Assembly: GCA_035504415.1 (NCBI GenBank)
Contig: DATJRY010000017.1
Coordinates: 397,263-461,262 of the forward strand
Direction of reading: 5' to 3'
Origin: Candidatus Sulfotelmatobacter sp.
Lineage (GTDB): Bacteria; Vulcanimicrobiota; Vulcanimicrobiia; Vulcanimicrobiales; Vulcanimicrobiaceae
Length of the DNA: 64,000 nucleotides
Shown: positions 44,910 to 54,600 of the stretch, piece by piece
How positions within the stretch are numbered: position 1 is the stretch's first letter
How the letters are laid out: each line of letters begins with the position of its first letter
Made by a program: the position numbers and the translations under genes
The notes under the pieces: generated by a model
What the model was told of the DNA's origin: nothing
What the model saw: the letters and a program-made list of their open reading frames with translations, nothing else
Database searches by the model: none

Positions 44910-46967
44910 ATGAGCGATCCTGTCCATGGTATGAAGTCGCCGGTCTGGCGTGCGGCAACGGCGGTGGGAGCGCTGGCGTTGCTGATCACGGGTGCAGTCA
45001 CCAGTGCCCAGACCACCGGTGGCTACACGGCGGCCCAGGCCAACTCCGGCGCCACCGTGTACGCCAGCCGCTGTGCCGTCTGTCACGGTACGAGCCTGCA
45101 AGGCGGCGCCGGACCCACGCTGGTCGGCGCGGCCTTCAAGAAGTCGATCAACGCGTCGTACAAGACCGGCGCCGATCTGCTCGACTTCATCAGCAAGCAG
45201 ATGCCGGCGGATGCGCCCGGCACGCTGAGCGCGCAGCAGTACGCCGACGTCACCGCCTTCGTCATCTCGAAGAACGGCTATCCCGCCAACTCGACGACAT
45301 TCAGCGCCGCCAACGCGGGCGATCTGAAGCTCGCCGGCGTGACCACGTCGGCGGCCGCGATGGCTGCGGAACCGAAAGTCGAGATCGTGCGCGCGGCGGC
45401 GCCGATCACCAAGCAGTTCGGCCCGATCCCCGGCGGTGCCAACGTCAGCGTCACCGACGCGATGATCAGCCGCGGCTGGTCGAGTCCCGCCGACTGGCTG
45501 GTCAACGGCCGCACCTGGGACAACGATCGCTACTCGCCGCTCTCGCAGATCAGCACGTCGAACGTGCGATCGCTCCAGCTGGTGGCGATCGCGCAGACGG
45601 GCTTCACCGCCAGCTTCGAGACCACGCCGATCGTCGTGGGCGGCGTCATGTACGCCTCGACGCCGGTCGTCAACAACCAGATGAAGGTCGTCGCCATGAA
45701 CGCCGCCACCGGCGCGCGCATCTGGGAGACGACCTACACGCTCACGCCGTTCAAGATCTGCTGCGGTCCGGTCAACCGCGGCGTCACCGTCGCGTACGGC
45801 AACGTCTACTTCTTGACCCTCGACGACCGGCTGGTCGCGCTCGACGCGCGCACCGGCGCGCTCAAGTGGCGCGTACAGGTCGCGGACCCGTCGGTCGGCT
45901 ACTCCGAGACGATGACGCCGCAAGTCTACGACGGTATGATCCTGATCGGCAGCGCCGGCGGCGAGTGGGCGATCCGCGGCTTCGACGCCGCGTACAACGC
46001 GCACACGGGCAAGCAGATCTGGCGCTGGAACGCGACCGACCCGAGCACGTATTCGGGCGACTCGTGGAAGAGCGGCGGCGGGATGAACTGGACGACGCCC
46101 GCGCTCGATCCCAAGCTGGGCCTCTTGATCTTCAGCACCGGCAACCCGAACCCCGACCTCTACGGCGACAAGCGCAAGGGCGACAACCGCTGGAGCGACT
46201 CGATCGTGGCGCTCGACGTGCACACCGGCAAGATGAAGTGGTACTACCAAGAGGTCAAGCACGACGTCTGGGACTACGACGCCGTCAGCCCGGTCGTGCT
46301 CTTCGACGTGCACAAGAACGGCCGGACGATCCCGGCCGCGGGCGAGGCGGGCAAAGTCGGCTGGTTCTTCATCGTCGACCGGCGCACCGGCAAGCTCATC
46401 ACCCGCTCGCAGAACTACGTCGCGATGTCGCGCAACATGTTCTCGCAGCCGACCAAGACCGGCGTGAAGATGCTGCCGGGCGCCAACGGCGGGGCCGAGT
46501 GGTCGCCGCCGGCGTTCTCGCCGCAGACGCACGACGTCTACGTGCTGGCGATGGACCAGCTGATGAACTTCCAGACCGAGCCGGCGGTGAACACGCCCGG
46601 CCAGCTGCGGCTGGGCAGCGCGTTCACCAACGTCGCGCCGGGCGGTCTCCAAGACGGACGACTGGTCGCGATCAACGTCGACACCGGTAAAGTCGACTGG
46701 ACCCACATGACCAAACAGCCGCTGATCGGCGGCGCGCTCGCCACGGCGGGCGGTCTCGTGTTCTACGGTGAGGGCGACGGCACGTTCGCCGCCGTCAACG
46801 CGCGCACGGGTCAGGTCATCTGGCACTACGGACTGGGCGCCGGCGTCAACGCTCCGCCCGTCAGCTACTCGGTCGGCGGCAAGCAGTACATCGCCGTCGC
46901 GGCCGGTGGCAACTTCCAGCTGGGCTACCCGCTGGGCGATACGATCGCGATCTTCACGCTCAAGTAG
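44910..46967 (+). CDS. PQQ-dependent dehydrogenase with N-terminal cytochrome c domain (copy 2)
   Basis: A 685-residue periplasmic protein, paralogue of the gene at 10885. Signal peptide (about 12-34), cytochrome c with CAVCH (Cys55, Cys58, His59) and likely axial Met98 (KQMPADAPG), then a PQQ propeller. The vicinal Cys284-Cys285 (KICCGPVNRG), GSAGGEWAIRG, STGNPNPD, GDNRWSDSIVALD and YYQEVKHDVWDYD are all conserved. Most residues in the propeller match copy 1, with different substrate-facing and linker parts, so the substrates may differ. A clear AAGGAG ribosome site lies before the ATG. Electron acceptor not encoded nearby. Confidence 0.87.
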   Translation: MSDPVHGMKSPVWRAATAVGALALLITGAVTSAQTTGGYTAAQANSGATVYASRCAVCHGTSLQGGAGPTLVGAAFKKSINASYKTGADLLDFISKQMPADAPGTLSAQQYADVTAFVISKNGYPANSTTFSAANAGDLKLAGVTTSAAAMAAEPKVEIVRAAAPITKQFGPIPGGANVSVTDAMISRGWSSPADWLVNGRTWDNDRYSPLSQISTSNVRSLQLVAIAQTGFTASFETTPIVVGGVMYASTPVVNNQMKVVAMNAATGARIWETTYTLTPFKICCGPVNRGVTVAYGNVYFLTLDDRLVALDARTGALKWRVQVADPSVGYSETMTPQVYDGMILIGSAGGEWAIRGFDAAYNAHTGKQIWRWNATDPSTYSGDSWKSGGGMNWTTPALDPKLGLLIFSTGNPNPDLYGDKRKGDNRWSDSIVALDVHTGKMKWYYQEVKHDVWDYDAVSPVVLFDVHKNGRTIPAAGEAGKVGWFFIVDRRTGKLITRSQNYVAMSRNMFSQPTKTGVKMLPGANGGAEWSPPAFSPQTHDVYVLAMDQLMNFQTEPAVNTPGQLRLGSAFTNVAPGGLQDGRLVAINVDTGKVDWTHMTKQPLIGGALATAGGLVFYGEGDGTFAAVNARTGQVIWHYGLGAGVNAPPVSYSVGGKQYIAVAAGGNFQLGYPLGDTIAIFTLK

Positions 46968-46979
46968 CGCGAAGCGCGG

Positions 46980-48554
46980 TTACTCGGCGGCGACGGGCGC
47001 GGGGCCCGTCGCCGGTCCGGGTCGTTTCAGGAACAGCACGAGCAGGACGCCCAGCGCGCTGACCGGCACCAGCGCCAGAATGGCGTCGGCGAAGCCGAGG
47101 TTCGTCGCCTGGACGAGCACCGCGCGCGCCAGCAGCGCCAGCGCGTGCGGGACGTCGGCACGCAGCAGCGGATTGGCCGCGGTCGCGGCCGAGCGCAGGA
47201 TGTCGGCGTGGAAGTACGTGCGCCGGTCGAAGATCGTGATCAGCATCGTGCTGGCGATCGAGGCGCCCAGCTGGAACGAAAGGCTGATGAACGAGCTGGC
47301 CTTCGGCCCGTCCTGCGGCACCACGGTGCCGATCACGCTGACCAGCAGCGGGACCAGCAGCATCGACTGGCCGATCCCGCTGAGCACCAGCAGCGGCCCG
47401 AAGGTGCCGAAGTCGCTGCCGGTCGTCATCCGCTGCGCGATGAGGAAGAAGCTTGCGCCGCTGGTCGCGCAGCCGAGCACCAGCAGCGCGCGCGGGTCCA
47501 ATCGCGTCGCGAGGCGGGCGACGAACGGCGTGCAGACGAGCACGGGCGCCGCGCGCAACAGCATCAACAGGCCGCTGAGCATGGCGGTGAAGCCGAGAAT
47601 CCCTTGCGTGTACTGCGGCAGCATGATGGTCGGGCCGAAGACGACGGCGCCCATCAGGATCGCGCTGCCCACGCCGACCCGCACGTTGCGGTAGCGGAAG
47701 ATCCGCAGGTCGACGATCGGCGTCTTCGTTCCCCACAGCTCCCACAGGGCGAAGGCGATGAGTCCGAGCACCGAGGCGCAGGCGAAGAGCACGATGCGGT
47801 CCGAGCCGAACCAGTCGTTGCGTTCGCCTTCGTCGAGGACGTACTGCAGCGAGCCCAGCCCGACGACCAGCAGCGCGACGCCGAGCGCGTCGAACGGCAG
47901 GCGCCGCGGCGGCGCCGGATTGCGCAGCGTCGTCAGGATGATCAGCGCCGCGATCGTGCCCGGGACGACGTTGATCTCGAACACCCACGGCCAGGAGAAG
48001 TTGTCGGTCAGCGCGCCGCCCAGCGTCGGCCCGAGCGCGGGTCCCAGCGTCAGCGCGACGGCGAACAGGGCGGAGCTGGCCCCGATCTTCTCCGGCGGCA
48101 GCGTCTCGCGCAGGATGATCTGTGAGGTCGCGATCAGCGCGCCGCCGAACGCGCCCTGCACGATGCGGTACAGGACGAGGGTCGAGAGCGTCGTTGCCGT
48201 TCCGCACAAGAACGAGGCGGCGGTGAAGCCGATGATCGAGATAGCGTAGTACTGGCGGCGCCCGAAGCGCTGCAGCAGGAACGGCGCCAGCGGGATCGCG
48301 ACGACGTTCGAGATGATGTACCCGGTGACGATCCACGCGCCGTCGTCGATCGACGCACCGACGTTGCCTTCGATCGTCGGCAGCGCGACGTTGACGATCG
48401 TCGCGTCGAGCGTCTGCAGCAGCGCGGCCAGCATGACGCCCACGACGATCAGCGTGCGGCGCCGGCCGTACTCCACGACCGAGACCGGAGCGGGCGCCGC
48501 CGTCGGGCCCGGCCGGCCCGTCGCCGCGAGCCGAGGGAGCGCCGCCTGTGCCAT
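46980..48554 (-). CDS. DHA2-family MFS exporter (EmrB/QacA-like)
   Basis: A 524-residue efflux permease with 14 predicted membrane helices. Motifs: LDATIVNVALPTIEG (motif D1-like) near residue 49, WIVTGYIISNVVAIPLAPFL, GRRQYYAISIIGF (motif A), ALTLGPALGPTLGGALTDN (motif C) which marks drug-proton antiporters. No EmrA-like adaptor in the operon. Divergent from a TetR regulator, with an overlapping strong promoter and a palindrome: TTGACA-N18-TATAAA reads straight into the ATG with only 6 bases between, so the mRNA is probably leaderless. The substrate is unknown. Confidence 0.88.
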   Translation of the reverse strand: MAQAALPRLAATGRPGPTAAPAPVSVVEYGRRRTLIVVGVMLAALLQTLDATIVNVALPTIEGNVGASIDDGAWIVTGYIISNVVAIPLAPFLLQRFGRRQYYAISIIGFTAASFLCGTATTLSTLVLYRIVQGAFGGALIATSQIILRETLPPEKIGASSALFAVALTLGPALGPTLGGALTDNFSWPWVFEINVVPGTIAALIILTTLRNPAPPRRLPFDALGVALLVVGLGSLQYVLDEGERNDWFGSDRIVLFACASVLGLIAFALWELWGTKTPIVDLRIFRYRNVRVGVGSAILMGAVVFGPTIMLPQYTQGILGFTAMLSGLLMLLRAAPVLVCTPFVARLATRLDPRALLVLGCATSGASFFLIAQRMTTGSDFGTFGPLLVLSGIGQSMLLVPLLVSVIGTVVPQDGPKASSFISLSFQLGASIASTMLITIFDRRTYFHADILRSAATAANPLLRADVPHALALLARAVLVQATNLGFADAILALVPVSALGVLLVLFLKRPGPATGPAPVAAE

Positions 48555-48597
48555 TGACCGTTTATATGATACATGTCATGATTATGTCAATGATGAC
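48554..48597. promoter_or_regulatory. Overlapping divergent promoters and operator for exporter and TetR gene
   Basis: Minus strand: TTGACA (48590-48585), 18 bp, TATAAA (48566-48561), then CGGTCA and the exporter ATG at 48554. Plus strand: TTGACC (48554-48559), 17 bp, CATGAT (48577-48582) for tetR. The inverted repeat GTCATGAT/ATGATGAC (48575-48582, 48590-48597; one mismatch, 7-bp spacer) covers the exporter -35 and the tetR -10, so one bound repressor would block both. Confidence 0.65.
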
Positions 48598-48633
48598 GGG
48601 AATCATGAAAAAGCCCGCCGTACGCCTCCCTCG

Positions 48634-49206
48634 ATGAAGGTCACGCGCGAGCAGGCCCAGGCCAACCACGAGCGGATCGTCGACGCGGCGGCGGTGCTGT
48701 TCCGCGAGCGCGGCTTCGAGGGCGTCGGGGTCGCCGAGATCATGGAACGCGCCGGCTTGACGCACGGCGGCTTCTACGGGCACTTCGGCTCGAAGGACGA
48801 GTTGGCGGCGGCGGCCTGCACGCGCGCCGTCCAGACGCGACGCGACGCTTGGGCTCCGCTGCTCGAGGAGAACCCCGAGGCGGCGCTGGCGACGTTCGTG
48901 CGGACGTATCTCTCGGAGGGGCACCGGACCCACCGCGGCAGCGGCTGCCCGTTCGCGGCATTGGCCGGCGAGGCCCCGCGCCAAGCGCCGCCGGTGCGGC
49001 GGGCCTTCGCGGACGGGCTGCGCGGCTACGTGGAACGCTTCGCGAACCTCGTTCCGGGGCGGAGCGCGGCGGCGCGCCGGCGCAAGGCGATCGCGGTGCT
49101 CTCGGGCCTGGTCGGTGCGCTCACGCTGGCGCGCGCCGTCGACGACCGCGCGCTGGCCGGCGAGATCCTGGCCGCCGGCATCGCCGCCTACGCGCCCGAG
49201 GCCTAA
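48634..49206 (+). CDS. TetR-family repressor
   Basis: A 190-residue regulator. The helix-turn-helix part (residues 10-55) is typical: ANHERIVDAAAVLFRERGFE, VGVAEIMERAGLTHGGFYGH and FGSKDELAAAA; the C-terminal helical domain (TYLSEGHRTHRGSGCPFAAL) resembles the subgroup of TetR proteins that repress MFS or oxidoreductase genes in response to electrophiles or other small molecules, with one Cys in GSGCPFA. Divergent from the exporter gene, whose promoter overlaps its own, so it most likely represses the exporter and itself. Confidence 0.88.
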   Translation: MKVTREQAQANHERIVDAAAVLFRERGFEGVGVAEIMERAGLTHGGFYGHFGSKDELAAAACTRAVQTRRDAWAPLLEENPEAALATFVRTYLSEGHRTHRGSGCPFAALAGEAPRQAPPVRRAFADGLRGYVERFANLVPGRSAAARRRKAIAVLSGLVGALTLARAVDDRALAGEILAAGIAAYAPEA

Positions 49207-49244
49207 CCGAAACCGAACATAGGCGAACGGGTTGGGAAGAGACC

Positions 49245-49284
49245 GTTCGCGACGCGTTCACCCGGCCGGGAGAGAATCGGGCGC
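49245..49284 (+). promoter_or_regulatory. Direct-repeat promoter of the small protein gene at 49285
   Basis: GTTCGCGACGC (49245-49255) and GTTCACCCGGC (49256-49266) are adjacent 11-bp direct repeats. They start 27 and 16 bp before the -10-like hexamer GAGAAT (49272-49277), which is 7 bp before the ATG. No ribosome site is present. Also GCGAACGG/CCGTTCGC (49223-49230, 49243-49250) forms a perfect inverted repeat with a 12-bp spacer that overlaps the first direct repeat. Confidence 0.65.
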
Positions 49285-49692
49285 ATGCTTGGGTTCGACC
49301 GGCTCGACCTCCACGCCCACACCGCTGCCCACGGCGCGTTCGCGCAGGCACGCGACCTTTCGGTCGCGCTCCCCGTCGTCGCCTGGCTGGTGGAGCGCGG
49401 CGCCGCGCGCCTCGAAGGCGAGCTCGCGCCGCACGCGACGCTCGGCTTCGCGCGTACGTCCTGGTCCACGTTCGCGTTTTCCGTGACGCCTCGCTCGCAC
49501 GGCGCGGTCTACGCGGGGACCGTGCAGCTGACGACCATCGCGCCCGGTCACACGCGGCTCGTCGTTCGCGGTCACATCGCGCACGGCGCGAACAGCGATC
49601 GCGCGCGCGACCGGGACGCTGTCGAGACCTGCGTGCGCAGCGTGCTCGACCGCCTCACGCGGGAGATCCGGGACCCGAAGAACGCCGCGTGA
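49285..49692 (+). CDS. Small protein of unknown function, possibly SRPBCC-like
   Basis: A 135-residue protein with no recognised catalytic motif. FDRLDLHAHTAAHGAFAQARDL, then beta-rich TLGFARTSWSTFAFSVTP, and a C-terminal helix ETCVRSVLDRLTREI; the strand pattern and final long helix suggest a START/SRPBCC-like small-molecule fold, though this is weak. Its promoter carries the same 11-bp GTTC repeats as acetate kinase, UspA and the ba3 oxidase genes, so it probably belongs to that regulon. It lies 56 bp before the UspA gene, which has its own promoter of the same class. Confidence 0.5.
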   Translation: MLGFDRLDLHAHTAAHGAFAQARDLSVALPVVAWLVERGAARLEGELAPHATLGFARTSWSTFAFSVTPRSHGAVYAGTVQLTTIAPGHTRLVVRGHIAHGANSDRARDRDAVETCVRSVLDRLTREIRDPKNAA

Positions 49693-49709
49693 ACGCACGC
49701 TCCACGGAG

Positions 49710-49748
49710 CTTCATACGCCGTTCGCGGCCGCCGTTTAGGCTGCGGGC
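49710..49748 (+). promoter_or_regulatory. Direct-repeat promoter of uspA-phosphoketolase
   Basis: CTTCATACGCC (49710-49720) and GTTCGCGGCCG (49721-49731) are in direct-repeat register, starting 27 and 16 bp before TAGGCT (49737-49742), which is 6 bp before the ATG. Same geometry as the other cluster promoters; the first repeat is imperfect (CTTC for GTTC). No ribosome site. Confidence 0.6.
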
Positions 49749-50615
49749 ATGGACACACGGCACGTTCGTTCGATCCTCGTCCCGATGGACGGCTCAGCCG
49801 CGGCGGATGCGGCCTTCGCGCTCGCTCTGCGGCTGGCCGCGCCGGACGGCGAGGTCATCGTCACCCACGTCATCGACCGGGCCACGATCGCCGCGGAGTG
49901 CGTCACCCCGTACGGCGGCGATCCGACCCCGGTTCTCGCGGCGCTCGACGAGGACGAAGAGACGCTCCTCGAACGGGCGCGGGAGCAGGCGCACGCGGCG
50001 AACGTTCGCTGCTTGACGCTGGCGGCGGACGGCAACCCGATCCGGGAGATCTGCTCGCTGGCCCGCCAGCGGAAGGTCGACGCGATCGCGATGGGCACCC
50101 ACGGGCGCCGCGGACTCGCGCGCCTGATCCTGGGCAACACCGCGGCCGGCGTGCTGCACCAGACGGACGTCCCGACCTTCGTGGTGCACGAGGAGAGCGC
50201 CGAGCTGGCCGCCCGACCGTTCCGTCAGATTCTGGTCGCGCTCGACCCCTCGGCCGGCGCACGTAACGCCGTTCGGGCTGCGATCGATCTGGCGGCGCAC
50301 GATGGGGGAGCCGTGTTCTTCGCGCACGTGGCCGAGCGCGACGACGGCGCCGCCGAACGGCAGGCGCTGCAAGAAGGTCGCCGCCTGGCCCACGCCGCGC
50401 ACGTCTCGACCGATGCCGCGACGCTCGGCGGCGATCCGGTCGAAGCGCTGCTGGTCGCCGCCGAGACCATGCACGCCAATCTGATCGCGGTCGGCGCGCA
50501 CCGCAACGCGACGGGCGGTTTCCGCATGGGCAGCGTCGCCGAGGCGATCGCCCGCACGAGCCCGGTGCCCGTGCTCGTCGTCCCCGTCACGCCGGTCGCC
50601 GCGGCGGCGCGCTGA
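49749..50615 (+). CDS. Universal stress protein (two UspA domains)
   Basis: A 288-residue protein with tandem UspA domains (about 1-140 and 150-285). Both carry the ATP-binding pattern: GTHGRRGLARLILGNTA in the first and GAHRNATGGFRMGSVAEA in the second (G-2x-G-9x-G(S/T)-type). Such proteins are often induced by low oxygen or stationary phase. Followed by the phosphoketolase gene after 2 bp, so one mRNA. The start has no ribosome site and sits 6 bp after a -10-like element, implying leaderless translation. Confidence 0.92.
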   Translation: MDTRHVRSILVPMDGSAAADAAFALALRLAAPDGEVIVTHVIDRATIAAECVTPYGGDPTPVLAALDEDEETLLERAREQAHAANVRCLTLAADGNPIREICSLARQRKVDAIAMGTHGRRGLARLILGNTAAGVLHQTDVPTFVVHEESAELAARPFRQILVALDPSAGARNAVRAAIDLAAHDGGAVFFAHVAERDDGAAERQALQEGRRLAHAAHVSTDAATLGGDPVEALLVAAETMHANLIAVGAHRNATGGFRMGSVAEAIARTSPVPVLVVPVTPVAAAAR

Positions 50616-50617
50616 GC

Positions 50618-52984
50618 ATGGAAGCGACGCTGCTGACGACCGACGTTCGCCTCGAACGGCTCGACCGGTATTGGCGGGCAGCGAACTATCTCGCCGCAGC
50701 GCAGCTCTACCTGCGCCACAACCCGCTGCTCCGCCGTCCGCTCGAAGCGGACGACTGCAAACGGCGCGTGCTGGGCCACTGGGGCACTGTGCCGGGCTTG
50801 AATCTGATCTACGCGCACCTCAACCGGCTGATCGCCGACCGCGATCTCGACGCGATGCTGGTCGTCGGACCCGGTCACGGCGCGCCGGCCGTCTACGCCA
50901 ACCTCTACCTCGAAGGAACGCTCGGCCAGACCGACCCGCGCTATACGCGTGGCGAGGACGGGATGCAGGCGCTGCTGCGCGACTTCTCGTGGCCGGGCGG
51001 ACTGCCCAGCCACCTCACCGCGCGCACGCCCGGCACCCTGCACGAGGGCGGTGAGCTCGGCTATGCGCTCTCGCACGCGTACGGGATCGCGCTCGACGAC
51101 CCGCAGGCGTTCGTCGCGTGCGTGATCGGTGACGGCGAAGCCGAGACCGGCCCGCTGGCGGCTTCGTGGCTCTCGCACGCCTTCTGCGATCCGGCCACCA
51201 GCGGCGCGGTGCTGCCGATCCTGCACCTCAACGGCTACAAGCTGTCGGCGCCGAGCGTGCTGGCCCGCATGCCGCGTGCGACCGTGCACGACTACCTGTG
51301 CGGGATGGGATATCAGCCGCTGTTCGTCGAGGTCGACGAGGACGACGCCCGTGACACGGTGCACGCCGCGCTGTGGCGCGCGCTCGACGACGCGGCCGAC
51401 CTGCTCGACGACCGTCGCCGCCGCGCGCGGCTCGGCGCGACGCCGTTGTCGCCGCCGGTGCTGGTGCTGGTCAGCCCCAAAGGGATGACCGGCCCGCGCA
51501 CGCTCGACGGCCTGCCGGTCGAAGGGACGCCGCGCGCGCACGGCATCCCGGTCGACGATCCGTACGGCAACGCCGCCCACCGCGCGGTCGTCGAGCAGTG
51601 GCTGCGCTCGTACCGGCCCGACGAGCTCTTCAGCGCGACCGGCAACCCGATCGCCGACGTGTTGGCGTGCTTGCCGCCGCCGGCGCGACGGTTGGGGCGC
51701 AACCCGCGCGCCAACGGCGGCAACCTGCGCGTGCCGCTGAGCCTGCCGCCGATCGACGAGTATGCCACGGCGGTCGGCGCGCCCGGCGCCGCGAGCTGTT
51801 CGGCGACGCACGCCCTGGGCAATTGGCTCGCGGCGACGCTGGAAGCGAACGCCGAGCAGCGCAACCTGCGCGTCTTCTCGCCCGACGAAGCCGTTTCGAA
51901 CAAGCTCGACGGACTGTTCGACGTCACCGCGCGCGCGTGGACCCTGCCGGTCGCGTTCAGCGACACGCACCTCGCCCGCAACGGCCGCGTGATGGAGATG
52001 CTCAGCGAGCACACCTGCGAGGGCTGGATGGAAGGCTACGTCCTCTCGGGGCGGCACGGCCTGTTCGCCTCGTACGAAGGCTTCGTGCCGATCGTCGACT
52101 CGATGGTCGCGCAGTACGCCAAGTGGTTGAAAACCGCGGCCGGCGTGCCGTGGCGCGCGCCGGTCTCGGCGCTCAACTTCCTGATGACCTCGCACGTGTG
52201 GCGGCAGGAGCACAACGGGTACTCGCACCAAGGCCCGGGCTTCGTCAACACGGTGCTGGAGGCGAAGGCCGACTACGTGCGCGTCTACCTCCCGCCCGAT
52301 GCCAACAGCCTGCTGTGCGTCGCCGAGCACACGCTGCGCACGACCGACCGGATCAACGTCGTCGTCGCGCCCAAGCAGGATGCGCCGCAATGGCTCGACC
52401 TGGCGGCCGCGCGCGCGCATCTCGCGCTCGGCGCGGCCCGCTGGGCATGGGCCGCCGACGACCCCGATCCCGACGTCGTGCTCGGCTGCGCCGGCGACGT
52501 GATGACGCTCGAGACGCTGGCGGCGGTCTCGCTGCTGCGCGAGCACGCGCCGTCCCTGCGCCTGCGTGTCGTCAACGTCGTCGACCTGTTCGCGCTGACC
52601 TCACCCGAGCTGCACCCACACGGCACCGGCGACGAGGCGTTCGTCGAGTTGTTCGGCACGACGCCGCCGGTGGTGTTCGCGTACCACGGATACCCGAGAA
52701 CCGTGCACGAGCTGATCTACCGCCGGCCGCGGCCGGAACGCTTCCACGTCCACGGCTACGTCGAGGAAGGATCGACGACCACGCCGTTCGACATGACCGT
52801 CCTCAACCACGCCAGCCGCTACGATCTCGCGCTCGACGTCCTGCGGCGCGCGCGCGAACGGAGCGTCGTCGTCCCCGACGCCGCGATCGCCGCGTTCGAG
52901 GGCGCGCTCGCGCGGCACGCGGCGTTCATCCGCCGCGAAGGGTACGACCTGCCGGAGGTCACGGGATGGACGTGGCGGCGCTGA
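50618..52984 (+). CDS. xfp: Phosphoketolase
   Basis: A 788-residue thiamine-diphosphate enzyme that splits xylulose 5-phosphate (and/or fructose 6-phosphate) with phosphate into acetyl phosphate plus a sugar phosphate. Signatures: [20 protein letters not shown] near residue 50, [37 protein letters not shown] and the TPP motif [12 protein letters not shown]. Length is normal for Xfp. Together with acetate kinase at 54601 it gives an acetyl-phosphate to acetate plus ATP route. Which substrate is preferred cannot be read. The 3' end overlaps the convergent hybrid kinase gene by 26 bp. Confidence 0.95.
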   Translation: MEATLLTTDVRLERLDRYWRAANYLAAAQLYLRHNPLLRRPLEADDCKRRVLGHWGTVPGLNLIYAHLNRLIADRDLDAMLVVGPGHGAPAVYANLYLEGTLGQTDPRYTRGEDGMQALLRDFSWPGGLPSHLTARTPGTLHEGGELGYALSHAYGIALDDPQAFVACVIGDGEAETGPLAASWLSHAFCDPATSGAVLPILHLNGYKLSAPSVLARMPRATVHDYLCGMGYQPLFVEVDEDDARDTVHAALWRALDDAADLLDDRRRRARLGATPLSPPVLVLVSPKGMTGPRTLDGLPVEGTPRAHGIPVDDPYGNAAHRAVVEQWLRSYRPDELFSATGNPIADVLACLPPPARRLGRNPRANGGNLRVPLSLPPIDEYATAVGAPGAASCSATHALGNWLAATLEANAEQRNLRVFSPDEAVSNKLDGLFDVTARAWTLPVAFSDTHLARNGRVMEMLSEHTCEGWMEGYVLSGRHGLFASYEGFVPIVDSMVAQYAKWLKTAAGVPWRAPVSALNFLMTSHVWRQEHNGYSHQGPGFVNTVLEAKADYVRVYLPPDANSLLCVAEHTLRTTDRINVVVAPKQDAPQWLDLAAARAHLALGAARWAWAADDPDPDVVLGCAGDVMTLETLAAVSLLREHAPSLRLRVVNVVDLFALTSPELHPHGTGDEAFVELFGTTPPVVFAYHGYPRTVHELIYRRPRPERFHVHGYVEEGSTTTPFDMTVLNHASRYDLALDVLRRARERSVVVPDAAIAAFEGALARHAAFIRREGYDLPEVTGWTWRR

Positions 52985-54515
52985 CCCCGCCGCGGCCCAG
53001 CCACAGCTCGACGACGCGGCGCAGATCGGCCAGGCGCACGGGCTTGGCCAGATAGTCGTCCATTCCGGCGGCCAGGCACGCCAAGCGATCGTCCTCGAAC
53101 GCGTTGGCGGTCATCGCCACGATCGGAACGCGCGGCGTCCCGCGCTGCGCTTCCTCCGCGCGGATGGCCCGCGTCGCCGCCAGCCCGTCGAGGACCGGCA
53201 TGTGACAGTCCATGAACACCAGCGCGACGTCGCCGTCGCGCACCGCCGCGACGGCGGCGGCGCCGTCCTCCACCATCACGACACGCACGCCGAGCCGCTC
53301 GAATTGCTGCTCGAGCACCTCGCGCAGCGCGGCGTTGTCCTCGGCGACGAGCACGCTGCCGCGGACCTCGCGCTGGGCGACGCGTTCGACCTCGCTCGCC
53401 ACGGCCGCGGCCTGCTCGAGCGCGAAGCGCGCGGTGAACCAGAAGGTCGAGCCGTGTCCCGGCGCGCTCTCGACGCCGATCTCACCGCCCATCAGCGTCG
53501 CCAGCTGGCGCGAGATCGAGAGGCCGAGTCCCGTCCCGCCGTGACGCCGCGTCGTCGAGGCGTCGGCCTGCACGAACGGCTCGAACAGCCGCTCGACGAG
53601 CGCGGGCTCGACGCCGATCCCCGTGTCCTCGACCTCGAAACGCACCACCATCTCGGCGGCGGTCGTCGCCAGCGGCACGGCGCGCACGACGATCCGGCCG
53701 CGTTCGGTGAACTTGACCGCGTTGCCGATGAGATTGAGCAGGATCTGGCGCAAGCGCCCGACATCGCCGCGCAGTGCGACCCGCACGCGCGGGTCGATGA
53801 AGGTCTGGAGCTCCACCCCCTTGGCGTGCGCCTGCGGCGTCAGCACGGCGGCGGCGTCCTCGACCACGGTCTGCATGAGCAGCTTCGTGACTTGGAGCTC
53901 GAGCGCGCCGGCCTCGATCTTCGAGAAGTCGAGCACGTCGCTGATCAGCGCCATGAGCGCCTCGGCGGAGCGGTTGATCGTCTCGACGTAGACGCGCTGG
54001 CGCGCGTCCAGGTTCGTCTCGGAGAGCAGCTCGGCGCTGCCGATGATCGCGGTCAGCGGCGTGCGCAATTCGTGGCTCATGGTGGCGACGAACTGCGACT
54101 TGACCTTCGAGGCGGCCAGCGCGCTGTCGCGCTGCGTGCGCATCTCCTGCGCGCGCTTGCGTTCGGTGATGTCGATGATCGCCGCCAGGACGAACGTGCC
54201 GTCGGGCGTTTCGACCGGGTTGAGACCGATCTCGATCGGCACCTCGGTCCCGTCGCGCCGCAGCCCGTAGAGGTCGCGGCCGGCGCCCATCGGCCGGCCG
54301 ATCGGGGCGCCCAGGTAGCCCGCTCGCAGGGCGGGATGGGCGGCGCGAAGCCGGGCCGGCACCAGCGTCTCGACCGAGCGCCCGAGCAGCTCCTCGTGGT
54401 CGTATCCGAAGAGGCGCTCACCCTGCTCGTTGACGAGCACGATCGCGCCGGCGTCGTCGGCGACGACGATCGCGACCGGCGCGGCATGGACGATCAGCCG
54501 CAGATGATCCCGCAT
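52959..54515 (-). CDS. PAS-containing hybrid histidine kinase with receiver domain, no Hpt
   Basis: A 518-residue cytoplasmic kinase. One PAS domain (about 5-118, [21 protein letters not shown], DITERK end), a HisKA domain with His148 in [12 protein letters not shown], an ATPase domain ([30 protein letters not shown]) and a C-terminal receiver with Asp436 ([11 protein letters not shown], then a conserved Thr and Lys). It ends right after the receiver, so there is no Hpt domain. No membrane helix, so the signal is intracellular. Start: ATG at 54515 with GGGGGAGG upstream; a GTG at 54536 is possible. Partners likely encoded nearby: the 63-residue H-box protein and OmpR-type regulator. Confidence 0.9.
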   Translation of the reverse strand: MRDHLRLIVHAAPVAIVVADDAGAIVLVNEQGERLFGYDHEELLGRSVETLVPARLRAAHPALRAGYLGAPIGRPMGAGRDLYGLRRDGTEVPIEIGLNPVETPDGTFVLAAIIDITERKRAQEMRTQRDSALAASKVKSQFVATMSHELRTPLTAIIGSAELLSETNLDARQRVYVETINRSAEALMALISDVLDFSKIEAGALELQVTKLLMQTVVEDAAAVLTPQAHAKGVELQTFIDPRVRVALRGDVGRLRQILLNLIGNAVKFTERGRIVVRAVPLATTAAEMVVRFEVEDTGIGVEPALVERLFEPFVQADASTTRRHGGTGLGLSISRQLATLMGGEIGVESAPGHGSTFWFTARFALEQAAAVASEVERVAQREVRGSVLVAEDNAALREVLEQQFERLGVRVVMVEDGAAAVAAVRDGDVALVFMDCHMPVLDGLAATRAIRAEEAQRGTPRVPIVAMTANAFEDDRLACLAAGMDDYLAKPVRLADLRRVVELWLGRGGVSAATSIP

Positions 54516-54549
54516 CGGACACGCAACCTCCCCCACCGCGGCGAACGAC

Positions 54550-54600
54550 GTTCACCTCGGGTTCCACCCAAGTTCACCGCGGGGACGCACGATCTCCCGC
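54550..54600 (+). promoter_or_regulatory. Direct-repeat promoter of acetate kinase
   Basis: Three adjacent 11-bp repeats: GTTCACCTCGG (54550-54560), GTTCCACCCAA (54561-54571), GTTCACCGCGG (54572-54582). They start 38, 27 and 16 bp before CACGAT (54588-54593), which is 7 bp before the GTG. The clearest example of the class found in this cluster. GAACGACGTTC (54543-54553) is also an inverted repeat overlapping the first unit. Confidence 0.7.

Noticed and set aside
44889..46826. Long open frame antisense to PQQ dehydrogenase copy 2 (and similar long antisense frames across the window, e.g. 1814-3997 and 4019-6505)
   Set aside because: They are Arg/Asp/Gly-rich shadows of GC-rich coding DNA with no family motifs, while the sense frame has clear domains.
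54516..54550. GTTC repeat control of the hybrid kinase gene itself
   Set aside because: One minus-strand GTTC exists at 54546, but it has no partner at 11 bp and does not fit the distance seen at the other promoters; the gene also has a ribosome site.
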